Assembly: GCA_963736445.1 (NCBI GenBank)
Contig: CAVTOY010000016.1
Coordinates: 153,983-217,982 of the forward strand
Source of the DNA: Thiosocius sp963736445
GTDB taxonomy: Bacteria; Pseudomonadota; Gammaproteobacteria; Chromatiales; Chromatiaceae
Direction: 5' to 3'
Length of the DNA: 64,000 nucleotides
Positions 50,101 through 57,768 of this stretch are shown here, one piece after another (within the stretch, counting starts at the first letter, position 1; each line of letters starts with the position of its first letter). The translations under genes were made by a program, and so were the position numbers. Under the pieces are notes generated by a model that had not been told where the DNA came from, ran no database searches, and saw only the letters and a program-made list of their open reading frames with translations.

Positions 50101-50561
50101 TCGGCCAATGACTGTGGCAGTATGGTCGGCGTTTCGGCAGGAAATAACGCCTCATCGATACGCAGATTCAGCAGATTGACAAGGGTCGGTACTTTGTCGT
50201 CAGTACCGTGACCGATCAGAAACTCGATCAATCGTGCATTGGCCTTGAACTCGAAATAAGCACGGTCAGCAGCGTTCGGCGTGCCGCGCGAAATCACTTC
50301 ATCGAGTCGCGCGCGGTGTTTCTCGAAGGCCTTGCGGGTATCGGCATCGGCCTTGTCTAGGAGCTGATTTAGATACAGCTGCTGAGTGCGCTTGAGAAAC
50401 TCGGGTGTCGCTTCGATCGGTTTGCCATCGTGACCGAACAGCACGCCGTGTCCGGTGTAGGCGATCGGATCGTTGAACGTCGGATTGTCGGCACTGGCGG
50501 TAGACATCAACGCCGCGGTAGACATCAAGATGACAGCAGCAATAAAGGCGCGACTCATCAT
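47118..50561 (-). CDS. Large secreted protein with two CxxCH motifs and a vWA domain
   Basis: 1,147 aa from ATG 50561 with AAGGAGA upstream; signal peptide ending MSTASADN. Residues about 30-290 are unrecognised. CxxCH motifs at about 300 (CTSCHAGENPFIIHP) and 361 (CTGCHSQAGGGGRFPQ) suggest two covalent haems. An Ig-like 'choice-of-anchor' domain lies at about 420-530, then a von Willebrand A domain at about 540-735 with MIDAS DRSGS and later LTDGKEN. Two more beta-sandwich regions follow, one with TITRPDQSVHVVTLHDNGQH. The C-terminal 100 residues are unrecognised. No partner gene is adjacent. Confidence 0.85.
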   Translation of the reverse strand: MMSRAFIAAVILMSTAALMSTASADNPTFNDPIAYTGHGVLFGHDGKPIEATPEFLKRTQQLYLNQLLDKADADTRKAFEKHRARLDEVISRGTPNAADRAYFEFKANARLIEFLIGHGTDDKVPTLVNLLNLRIDEALFPAETPTILPQSLADALATIPGAQGAGAVLFSTFNSGQAYINECAANGVPIPPDWGSSEWVHVGNLSDAQEFISVGAEARVYKYKGTGPEGTCIALPRFNGNGTGDIGLLGIICLGKQTSKACFWDNQQGDVNFTIGANESVPLSQFAGGAELKDGTGGTCTSCHAGENPFIIHPASALGQGALGDVVLQADNWYDPLVHPDWPQNPGPSLAVPAIAGIGECTGCHSQAGGGGRFPQLSSAITGYCGTILEQAVEKTMPVGSPGSSDMAAHVDAMRALCSGPAAPLLRIESEVLDYGEVELGFAFAKALVLHNDGNASVTVSVTRQTPAGDPNLGHWDEVNELANFTISSGQAPVVLRQVYEPQAVGNHSVELEVTSSDPSAPATTILLTGRGTTPRPIDSLLVLDRSGSMDDLAGDRTKIEAMRDAVMLYTDLMREDVGDKVGLVKYNEANSVYLPMTTITNGVKNAIALGELSMGALNDLARLKPDGATGIGGAMLTGASEVGGPFADRGSVMVVLTDGKENRAPTIAEAISQIGSDDPHIQMYSVGLGFDIEPTKLQSITNMGDEGYHQVVNTLRDETLFDLEAFYFKIFASAANMDMVTDPTHVVNLASNAPVVVDRARVISSDRNATFLVLDDPQMRPLYTLEFIAPDGTILSPGSTVGGIPIHEQVRNTYRIFRIVFPDPSQADTYVGNWILRLVPKGNWTRSVAKNLSAESRFGYGGIMHPVQGQVPIGFAGAVSSDYSLDARITATTYLPGAELQLYADLTDRGWPAPDGNVTVTITRPDQSVHVVTLHDNGQHGDGLSGDASWANSYAQTSVPGVYKLLFRSVGRNERGELAPRLIERYITLQRPEPDPRGPGGQPGGSDDNGNGTDCGACEGGAATYLIGRFDLRRDNKTLVHVMNPTGRALALVVSLFDDKGKPFQCMRDKIGPNGLVEIDIHSLDPPVKQGVVKIVALQPNTGKPTIGIVGNQILFGSNGAAETGLHPISRKILEGDMKRILERCQ

Positions 50562-50953
50562 GGCGGTCTCCTTCAACTTCCTTATGGAATGGGTTAACAG
50601 CACCTACCGTGGATGTATGTAAAACCTTATGCGTGCCCGTAAAAGATGTCGTGTGAATTATTCACCCACCTAAGTGTGATTCGGCACGTTGAGGTACGGC
50701 CTGGGAGGTCGCGCATGGTCCCGAGGCTTGTCGTTCACCCGGGATGTGGACAGTCGACTGCTACAATTACGAACGCTGCCATGAGAATCATTCCCCCCCG
50801 GCTTGTCCGGAGACCTAATATCTTGAGGAGATGGAGTGACTATCACGCAAACGCGAGTTTCCCCCGAAGTCTGGGGACGCGCGGTTCGCTGGGCTGCTCG
50901 ATTGATCCACTCCGAAGGGCGGAACTCGCCAGTGGTCCGGTGGGTTGTAATTA

Positions 50954-52645
50954 GTGTCCGTCCAGAAACGCTAACCGATTGATCTTTTTTGAGAAAAAGC
51001 GACGCAGGTCAGTGAAAGCTCCTGGTAGTTTGATTAGTCTTTTGTAACAACCCCTTGAAACAAAAGCACAAACCAAAAAACCAGGAGCCGACCATGCGCG
51101 AAAAACGCACCGTCCAGAGCAGTATATTCGAGGCGTATGCCGAACACGAGATCGGTCGTGAGTTGAAGGCCATGTCGGATTGGTTGGATCAACAGCTCGA
51201 TCTGTTGGACTGGGTCGCGGCCGACGTCAAACAGCGCAACGTAGAAAAGACCGGGAGAAAAGGGTTAACGATCGAATCGGTATTGCGCTGTGCGATTCTC
51301 AAACAATATCGGCAGCTGAGTTATGAAGACTTGGTCTTTTGCTTGGTGGATTCGACCTCGTGTCAAGCCTTCGCGCGCATCACTACGGGCTGGGCGCCGA
51401 AGAAGGCGACGCTGCAAAGCTGCATCAGCGCGATCTCGGATGTCACCTGGGAACAGATCAATCAGCGATTGTTGCTCAATGCCAACAACGCCAAGGTGGA
51501 ACGCGGCGAGATGTTGCGCATTGACAGCACGGTGACGGATTCACCGATTCATGCACCCAGCGACAGCACCCTGCTGTGGGATAGCGTTCGGGTACTGGTG
51601 CGGTTACTTGAGTGGGCCGAAACCATTGCGGAGGGGATCGTCACGATTGCGTACCGAAATCATCGACGTGTGGCCAAGAAGCGAACCCGCGCGATTCGCT
51701 ATACCCGTGGCAAAGACAAGAAAGCGACGCTGTATCGGGATTTGATCACGGTGACCCAGAACACACTGAGTTACGTTGAGCAAGCCAGCATCCGGCTGAG
51801 CGATCCACGCATTGATCCGCTCGAGCGCACCTTGTGGCAGGCCCAGTTCGATCATCACAAACCGCTGATTGAAAAAGTGATTGACCAGACTGAGCGGCGC
51901 GTATTCCAGGGTGAATCGGTGCCTGCCGCACAGAAGATCGTCAGCATTTTTGAGGACCACACCGACATTATCGTCAAGGGCAGTCGGGACGTGCAGTATG
52001 GGCACAAGATCAATCTGAGTACCGGACGAAGCGGATTGATATTGGATGTGGTGATCGAGCAAGGTAATCCGGCTGATGTCGATCGATTGCTACCGATGCT
52101 GGATCGCCACATTGACCAGTATGGTAAAGCCCCGCGTCAGATGGCGGCGGACGGTGGCTACGCCAGTGTCGAGAATTTACGCGAGGCCAAGGCACGGGAC
52201 GTCGACGATGTGGTGTTCCACAAAAAGCGTGGCCTGCACGTTGAAGATATGGCCAAGAGTCCCTGGGTCTATCGCAAGCTACGCAATTTCAGAGCGGGCA
52301 TCGAGGCAGGCATCTCTGTGATGAAGCGCGCCTATGGATTGGGGCGGTGTACTTGGAAAGGGTTGCAGCATTTCCGCGCCTATGTCTGGTCGTCGGTGGT
52401 CGCCCATAACCTGGCGTTGTTCGGGCGCTTACTCACGACCTGAGTCGCTGGCGCAAACAGCAGGGCGACGCTTGGGAATGATCGATTCCCAGGGTTGGCT
52501 ATCCTCGAAAAATGGGAATGAGACTGAATCAAGCGAGGATGCGTGCAACTGCTGGAGAATGGCGCCGGTAGGTAGGCGCCTGGATCGGATTCGTCGCACG
52601 GAATTCAAGGTCGTTTTGAAAAACACCCCGTTTCTGGCCGGACAC
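50954..52645 (+). mobile_element. ISNCY-like insertion sequence with both ends
   Basis: 1,692 bp. The left end GTGTCCGTCCAGAAACG and right end CGTTTCTGGCCGGACAC form 17-bp inverted repeats with one mismatch. TAATTA lies immediately outside both ends (50948-50953 and 52646-52651), either a 6-bp target duplication or, being palindromic, an extension of the repeats. One transposase gene is inside and intact. Confidence 0.85.
51094..52443 (+). CDS. ISNCY-family-like transposase
   Basis: 449 aa from ATG 51094 with AGGAG upstream; the longer frame from 51055 lies in leader sequence. The N-terminal region (LKAMSDWLDQQLDLLDWVAA, LTIESVLRCAILKQYRQLSY) and the core (MLRIDSTVTDSPIHAPSDS, VQYGHKINLSTGRSGLILD, QMAADGGYASVENLREAK) match transposases annotated as ISNCY, with DDE residues in IDSTV, the ADGGY Asp and a late Glu in FRAGIEAGISVMKRAYG. 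It looks full length and functional. Confidence 0.87.
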   Translation: MREKRTVQSSIFEAYAEHEIGRELKAMSDWLDQQLDLLDWVAADVKQRNVEKTGRKGLTIESVLRCAILKQYRQLSYEDLVFCLVDSTSCQAFARITTGWAPKKATLQSCISAISDVTWEQINQRLLLNANNAKVERGEMLRIDSTVTDSPIHAPSDSTLLWDSVRVLVRLLEWAETIAEGIVTIAYRNHRRVAKKRTRAIRYTRGKDKKATLYRDLITVTQNTLSYVEQASIRLSDPRIDPLERTLWQAQFDHHKPLIEKVIDQTERRVFQGESVPAAQKIVSIFEDHTDIIVKGSRDVQYGHKINLSTGRSGLILDVVIEQGNPADVDRLLPMLDRHIDQYGKAPRQMAADGGYASVENLREAKARDVDDVVFHKKRGLHVEDMAKSPWVYRKLRNFRAGIEAGISVMKRAYGLGRCTWKGLQHFRAYVWSSVVAHNLALFGRLLTT

Positions 52646-52839
52646 TAATTAGGCTACCGATCGCTCTATCCAAGGCGCCCTACGGGTAGCCAGGGGGGAT
52701 ATCGATGCCGAGGTCGTGAGGGTAGGGAACGTGACGGATCTGGACCCAGCAGCCGTTTCCGTTGATCTGGACTATCGGCCTGCCAGCGTCTGCGCCAAAA
52801 TTGAGTGGCCAGACAGGTGTGGGGGGCGGATCACTGATC

Positions 52840-52995
52840 AGAAACCGGTCGCTCGTCTACGTTTACCGTCGGTCCAGTCCTCGGCCATTGCGGCCGGTGG
52901 AGATTCAACCCTGCAGCGGCTGCAATGGATTGGTCACCAGACATCGGCCAGGGGATCTCCGCGAACGGCTGCTTTTTGATCTCCTGAGGGGCAGC
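52840..52995. repeat. Dispersed repeat, copy C (3' part only)
   Basis: Shares GGTGGAGATTC, GGATTGGTCACC-like sequence, CATCGGCCAGGGGATCTCCG and CGAACGGCTGCTTTTTGAT with the copy at 63.8 kb, but lacks the 65-bp core found in the other two. A further short echo (AACGGCTGCTTTTTGA) occurs at about 53175. The surrounding 52690-53416 region holds no gene I recognise, though frames such as DIDAEVVRVGNVTDLD look like coding remnants. Confidence 0.7.
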
Positions 52996-53416
52996 ACCCG
53001 ACCCGTTGCTGCCGTTCGAGCTGTCAGAGGTTCAACGTCAGGTAGCCAAAGTAAAGCGGTCATTCGAGGCGACTGCTCACTGGCAGGTCGTCGGTGCCAA
53101 AGCTGTCGCTGGCGCTTTGAGCTGGGCAATTCCGCTATGGATTACTTAGCGGACCAATACGCCGATATCTCGCTTAACGGCTGCTTTTTGAATTCCGGTC
53201 GGGCCGGAGTCGATAGGTAACACGGATTCCCCGGCCACGGTGTCCACATGCTTTCCAGTCGTCAACGCCAGACACTCACGTCACGACATCCGCAGTGGAA
53301 AAACCATTCGAGAGTCTGCAACAATGTTTGCATGAGCACCGCATACACCGCTGTTGAAGACAGTAACCGGACCGGACGCTCCGATGGGGGATGCCCCGAT
53401 TTCAAGACGACACATA

Positions 53417-53974
53417 ATGCGTAGGTTCTTTCGTATTCTCGCAAAAGGCATCGTCGGGCTGCTCGTGCTGCTGATCGCCGTCGTTGTGATCCTTGGCCTG
53501 GTCGGGTTCAAAGCCGACATGAGTCATCTGCGGCCAGGAATCGAGATTGCTGCCAGTACTGCGCTTGGCAGGGAGGTGCGTATCGCCGGCCCCGTCGAGG
53601 TGGAGTTTTCCAACTGGCCGGAACTGGAGGTAACCAACATAACGATCTCCAACACGCCCGACGCAACACAGCCGCAGTTCTTCATTGCAGGCCTCGCACG
53701 CATGCGGATCGGGGTATTCCCCTTGCTCCGAGGAGAAATCAATATTGCCGAGATCACCGCCGAGGAGGTGACGCTGAACCTGGAAAGTGATGCCCAGGGA
53801 AACCCGAACTGGGTATTCGACCGACCGGAAACGGTGAAGAACGAGGGGCTGACCGAAACTGCCGATGATGACAGCCTGATCACGTTTACCGCCCTGGATT
53901 ATCTGTCCTTGAAACAGATCGCCGTCACTTACCACGATGCAGCACTCAACAAGTCCCTGTCTTTCGTTTTGTAA
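53417..53974 (+). pseudogene. AsmA-family protein, N-terminal part before an in-frame stop
   Basis: 185 codons from ATG 53417. N-terminal membrane helix (IVGLLVLLIAVVVILGLVGF), then the AsmA start DMSHLRPGIEIAASTALGRE and FSNWPELEVTNITISNTP. It ends SLSFVL then TAA at 53972-53974. The same frame continues without a gap into the next entry (SMEGTAAKDEPL), so a single substitution (for example GAA or CAA to TAA) splits one gene. AsmA proteins are inner-membrane-anchored, bridge-like proteins of the periplasm involved in lipid transport or outer-membrane assembly. Confidence 0.85.
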
Positions 53975-53977
53975 TCC

Positions 53978-55879
53978 ATGGAGGGAACGGCAGCAAAAGA
54001 CGAACCCCTGATCATGAACCTGGCAGGCACGCTACAGGACAAGACGTACGACCTCGAATTAAAGGGCGGCCCTATCGCCAGCCTGTTAGATGCAGAAAAA
54101 CCTTGGGCCTTCGAGGTAAACGGTGAAATCATCGGCAAGACAATTGCCAGTAAAGGGGACATGATGCTGAGGGGGAAACACTCGGTAATCAACCTGGCAC
54201 TGGGCCTGCGTCAGGTGGATGTCGGAAAGATGCTGTCCACGCTCGGCCTGGTCGAGGGCATGCAGGCCCAACTGGGCGACATGGACATGAAACTCTCGAT
54301 CAGCGGCGAGAGTCTCCAGGAGATTCTGCGGCAGTCGGGCATGCGATTCACCGTCAAGGACGGCAGCTGGAAGGTACGAATGCCTCACTCTGACACCACC
54401 TTCGACATACACGAACTGTCCGGTGATATTCTGGTTGAGAAAGGCAACAACATCACCATGGAGCTGGAGGGTGTCGTCGGTGCCACGCCCGTCAAGCTGC
54501 TAATAACCGGCGCTCCACTGGTTGAATATGTAGTCAACCAGGAAGAAATACCGCTGAAGATAGATGCGGAACTCGCAAAATCCCGATTCAGCCTCGCCAG
54601 CAATGTGAAACTGCCGCTGACCCTGCATGACATCACACTCGCCTTCAATGTCAGCAGTGAACGCATCGATCATCTAAACCCATTGTTTCGGCTCGATCTT
54701 CCCCCAATCGGCCCGGTATTACTGGAGTCCAAACTCAAAGTAAACAAAGCAGGATACGACCTTTCGAAACTCAATATTCGGGTGGGTGACAGCCGCCTCA
54801 ATGGCAAGATGAAACTGAGCGCAGGGCAGCCCAAGCGCAAACTGAACATCTCTCTGATATCCGAATCCATTCAGCTGGACGACTTTGACACCGGCAAGCC
54901 GGAACAGACGGAGAAACAGGTGCCGCAGGATAAGGCGAAAGTAGATCAACAGCGCGAAGAAAAGACGGAGACAACTTCAGATGCCGGCGGAAGAAGTCTG
55001 CTGTCCTACGAAGTACTGGGCGCATTCGACGCCGATATCAAGATTGAGGCGCGGGACGTCAGATCAGGAAAAGACAAGCTTGGCTCGGCACTCATGCGAA
55101 TGAACCTGAACGATGGCAAGTTGGCGGTCGAACCCTTGCGGGTCAACATCCCGGGTGGGGGCATCCAGGTGGTTACGGATTACACGCCATCGCCCACAGG
55201 TGTTGATTTTAACATCAAGGCGAACATCGAGGATTTTGATATCGGTGTCATGGCGCGCAGGGCGAAGCCTGGTACCAACATGGGAGGGAATCTCAAGCTC
55301 GAGGGTATATTACACTCGCAGGCGCCTGATCCTGCTTCCTTGATGCAACATGCAAACGGTAATCTGGATTTTGCTCTGGTACCACAGAATTTTTCCGCAG
55401 GCATTATTGACCTGTGGGCCGTCAACCTGCTGTCGGCAATCATGGACAAATCGACAGAGAAAGACGAATCAGAAATCAACTGTGTGGTCGTCCGCTTCGG
55501 CATGCAGGACGGACTGATGAAAGAGAAAGCAATCTATCTGGACACCAGCAATATGCGCATTGCGGGCACATCCGAGATCGATTTCAACACCCGTCGGCTC
55601 GCGGTCAGACTGGCGCCCAAGGCAAAAAAGCCAGAGTTCTTCAGCATGGCGGTACCCATCCAGGTCAAAGGAAAGTTTGACGACTTCGGCTTCAGTGTCG
55701 GCGGCCTGCGTCTGGCCGGTCAGCTCGTATCCTTCGTCACCAGCCCCATCCATGTTCCGATCAGGCGCATCTTCACTAATGACGCCCCTACCGATGGTGT
55801 CGAAGCCTGTAAAGCAGCCTGGACGAAAACAGCCGAAGATGAGGTGTTTCCCAAAGGGGTTGAAACGAAGCAGCAATAG
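53978..55879 (+). CDS. AsmA-family protein, C-terminal part after the in-frame stop
   Basis: 633 codons in phase with the preceding fragment; the ATG at 53978 is the first Met after the stop, but no ribosome site precedes it. It contains repeated beta-rich AsmA segments (NLAGTLQDKTYDLELKGG, NVKLPLTLHDITLAFNVSS), a Lys/Glu-rich linker at about 305-330, and the conserved AsmA C-terminal region (AFDADIKIEARDVRSGKDKL, PGTNMGGNLKLEGI, AGTSEIDFNTRRLAVRLAP). Joined, the two parts give about 820 residues, a normal AsmA length. Without the N-terminal anchor this piece would lack a signal. Confidence 0.82.
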   Translation: MEGTAAKDEPLIMNLAGTLQDKTYDLELKGGPIASLLDAEKPWAFEVNGEIIGKTIASKGDMMLRGKHSVINLALGLRQVDVGKMLSTLGLVEGMQAQLGDMDMKLSISGESLQEILRQSGMRFTVKDGSWKVRMPHSDTTFDIHELSGDILVEKGNNITMELEGVVGATPVKLLITGAPLVEYVVNQEEIPLKIDAELAKSRFSLASNVKLPLTLHDITLAFNVSSERIDHLNPLFRLDLPPIGPVLLESKLKVNKAGYDLSKLNIRVGDSRLNGKMKLSAGQPKRKLNISLISESIQLDDFDTGKPEQTEKQVPQDKAKVDQQREEKTETTSDAGGRSLLSYEVLGAFDADIKIEARDVRSGKDKLGSALMRMNLNDGKLAVEPLRVNIPGGGIQVVTDYTPSPTGVDFNIKANIEDFDIGVMARRAKPGTNMGGNLKLEGILHSQAPDPASLMQHANGNLDFALVPQNFSAGIIDLWAVNLLSAIMDKSTEKDESEINCVVVRFGMQDGLMKEKAIYLDTSNMRIAGTSEIDFNTRRLAVRLAPKAKKPEFFSMAVPIQVKGKFDDFGFSVGGLRLAGQLVSFVTSPIHVPIRRIFTNDAPTDGVEACKAAWTKTAEDEVFPKGVETKQQ

Positions 55880-55885
55880 CTACTT

Positions 55886-56035
55886 GTGGTGCCGCTGGCC
55901 AATTCCTACCTGAAGGGCGATTATGAGTCGGCCAGCGAGGAGACCCAGGGACTGGTGTATGGCTTGTGGGACAGTGTCCGGCGTGCACTGGAATTGTCCG
56001 CTGAGGGTTACCGAACTTACCAAGCAGCCCACTAG
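55886..56035 (+). pseudogene. Short coding-like fragment after the AsmA gene
   Basis: 49 codons from GTG 55886, reading VVPLANSYLKGDYESASEE and VYGLWDSVRRALELSAEGYR to TAG 56033-56035. It is in the same frame as the AsmA gene, past its TAG. Codon use and composition look coding, but no family is recognised and there is no clear ribosome site, so it is probably the 3' end of a lost gene. Confidence 0.4.
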
Positions 56036-56139
56036 TCGAAGCCGACCGCGTTCTGCGTCGGCTTGAGCTCGCCGACCTTCACTTGGCAGAGTACGCGGGC
56101 CGGTGTCTCGGCGGTGAGCTCCGGTAGATCGAAATTCAT
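56032..56139 (-). pseudogene. 35-codon fragment resembling a ParBc_2-type N-terminus
   Basis: Minus-strand ATG 56139 with AGGAAG upstream reads MNFDLPELTAETPARVL, then KVGELKPTQNAVGFD and a TAG. The LKPTQNAVGF segment resembles the LRPTQ-x-VG start of putative ParB-like nucleases (PF08857), of which only the first residues remain. The stop overlaps the stop of the opposing fragment within ACTAGT. The hairpin AAGCCGAC/GTCGGCTT at 56039-56064 may act as a terminator. Family assignment is tentative. Confidence 0.4.
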
Positions 56140-56199
56140 GCTTGCTTCCTCATCAGTTTTTTCTTTAGCGTTCGCGAGTCAATTACTGACGGCGCTCAA

Positions 56200-57216
56200 T
56201 CAAACCCGCGCAGGGTCTAAAGGCGGTGCGAACACCCCTTCGAAGACACGCCGCAGTAGGTCCGCGTGGGCAATGATGCGTTTCTCGGTGCCCCAGAACA
56301 GAATCATCCCTTTTTCGGGCGAGTCCTTTTCCGTCAGTTTCGCGTTCATCAGCGTCTGTTCCAGGGTGGCCTGCGGGTCATTGGTTATGACCGGCTCGAC
56401 GCAGTAGTCGTGGGGATCGACGCTCGCTGTCGAGAACGCCGCCCGCAAGAACCGGTCCGAATTCAATAAAAGGTGTGGTGTCCCGTTCGGGTCGGTCAAG
56501 ACGACCCATTTTTTTCCCGATGCCTGCACGCGCCGGATAAAGCCATCCTCGGCAGCGCGAGTGAGCTCCGGGATCTCCAGGCGGCCATCGACAACCGGAA
56601 GGCTGACGACGCTGCGCCGGTCCAGGATCTCGCCTTCCTCGCCAACGCGACGACTGTCCAGGGCGAGGAAGTTGACGGCGCCCCTTCCCTCGAATGTACC
56701 GACATCGCTGCCACCGGCTCCCATGCTTTTCGCGATGTACTGCCGCAACATCTCCTCGCGCAGGTATTGGACGCCTTCGGGACCCAGCCACCAATCGAGA
56801 AATTTGGCCGTGGGTTTGGCCACCGGATACAGGACCCATTGGTAGAACCTAAGGGCCGGTGACAGCAGCGCGGCGACTTTCAACGCCTTTCGCGAGAAGT
56901 ACGATTGGGGGATGATCTCCGCGAATACCGTTATGAACACGGTCGAGAACACAAAAGCTGCTACACCTCCAAGCACCGAGCCTGAAAGCAGAGCCAGGAG
57001 TGTGTTGACCCCGACGTTCCCCCAGAGAATCGTGGTCAACAGAAAGTTCGAGTCTCTCCTCAGCCTGAGGACTTTGACTGCATCTTTGTTGTCGTTCGCT
57101 GCCTGTATCTCGAGCTGGAGCCTGCTGACCGAGAAACACGCCAGATTAAGGCCGGAGAACATAGCGGATTGACTGAGGCAGAGAAATATCCCGATCCAAA
57201 CGAATACTGTATCCAT
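56200..57216 (-). CDS. CNNM/DUF21-domain membrane protein (CorC-like)
   Basis: 338 aa from ATG 57216 with GAGGTGA upstream. An N-terminal DUF21/CNNM domain with about three helices covers residues 3-150: FSGLNLACFSVSRLQLEIQA, SNFLLTTILWGNVGVNTLLA, and FITVFAEIIPQSYFSRKALK, all family-typical. The C-terminal half is a less conserved cytosolic region where CBS domains usually lie. Relatives are implicated in magnesium/cobalt transport or resistance. A hypothetical membrane protein and PPK2 lie upstream on the same strand. Confidence 0.87.
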   Translation of the reverse strand: MDTVFVWIGIFLCLSQSAMFSGLNLACFSVSRLQLEIQAANDNKDAVKVLRLRRDSNFLLTTILWGNVGVNTLLALLSGSVLGGVAAFVFSTVFITVFAEIIPQSYFSRKALKVAALLSPALRFYQWVLYPVAKPTAKFLDWWLGPEGVQYLREEMLRQYIAKSMGAGGSDVGTFEGRGAVNFLALDSRRVGEEGEILDRRSVVSLPVVDGRLEIPELTRAAEDGFIRRVQASGKKWVVLTDPNGTPHLLLNSDRFLRAAFSTASVDPHDYCVEPVITNDPQATLEQTLMNAKLTEKDSPEKGMILFWGTEKRIIAHADLLRRVFEGVFAPPLDPARV

Positions 57217-57241
57217 GGTCACCTCGTGTGAAACGATGATT

Positions 57242-57712
57242 TCAGCGGAACCAGAGCAACGGTTGAGCGAACTGGAGCGCAAACAGGCTCGGCATGTTCA
57301 TCGGTTGGTCTGCGGGAGCATATTGCAGGTGCCAGGCCTCGGCATAAACCCAGTAGATCGGTACCTGAAGCGCGAAATAGTAGGCGGCGAACACCCATCC
57401 TCGGCCACCAAGATCCGCGCCTTTGATGATCATCGTCAGCGGAGCGAAATAGGTCGTCAAGACCCAAATGGCACTGCCCATCAGAAGGAGGAGGGGCAGT
57501 CCCGTGTCGCCGAAGGCATTGAGCGGGACGGGACCGCTGCTCTCCGCGATGCGGGGCGTTGCGGCCTCTACCGCCGATTTGATCCAAACCAGATACTCGT
57601 GCATGAATGCGGTGACGGTCTGCGAAAGCGCGAGATAGGTCGTCATCGCCCCCAGCGTGAAGGGCCGGGGGCGGCTCAAGCCCTGCGCATCCCACTCCTG
57701 CGAGGAGAGCAA
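57242..57712 (-). CDS. Hypothetical membrane protein, probably interrupted by an upstream TGA
   Basis: 156 codons from TTG 57712, unrecognised. Two membrane helices are visible (LPLLLLMGSAIWVLTTYF, GWVFAAYYFALQVPIYWVY). The codon immediately upstream is TGA (57713-57715), and the same frame before it reads SSVALFVGFCLTILGLY, a good membrane helix that starts at the PPK2 stop. A Trp-to-stop change (TGG to TGA) would explain this, so the intact gene may have started near 57760. It lies between PPK2 and the CNNM gene, same strand, probably one transcript. Confidence 0.5.
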   Translation of the reverse strand: MLSSQEWDAQGLSRPRPFTLGAMTTYLALSQTVTAFMHEYLVWIKSAVEAATPRIAESSGPVPLNAFGDTGLPLLLLMGSAIWVLTTYFAPLTMIIKGADLGGRGWVFAAYYFALQVPIYWVYAEAWHLQYAPADQPMNMPSLFALQFAQPLLWFR

Positions 57713-57768
57713 TCAATAGAGCCCTAGGATCGTCAGGCAAAAACCGACGAACAGCGCCACGGAGCTTG

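Larger units (their letters stand above)
50836..52689 (+). pseudogene. Possible small ORF interrupted by the ISNCY-like element
   Basis: A frame from GTG 50836, with GAGGAG just upstream, reads VTITQTRVSPEVWGRAVRW and SPVVRWVVI up to the element's left end. Removing the element and one TAATTA copy lets the frame continue LPIALSKAPYG to a TAG at 52687-52689, about 51 codons. No family is recognised, so the gene is tentative. The rest of 50562-50835 shows nothing clear. Confidence 0.3.

Noticed and set aside
57219..57740. 173-aa alternative frame over the membrane-protein region
   Set aside because: The frame ending at 57242 has better hydrophobic helices and continues upstream in phase apart from one TGA.
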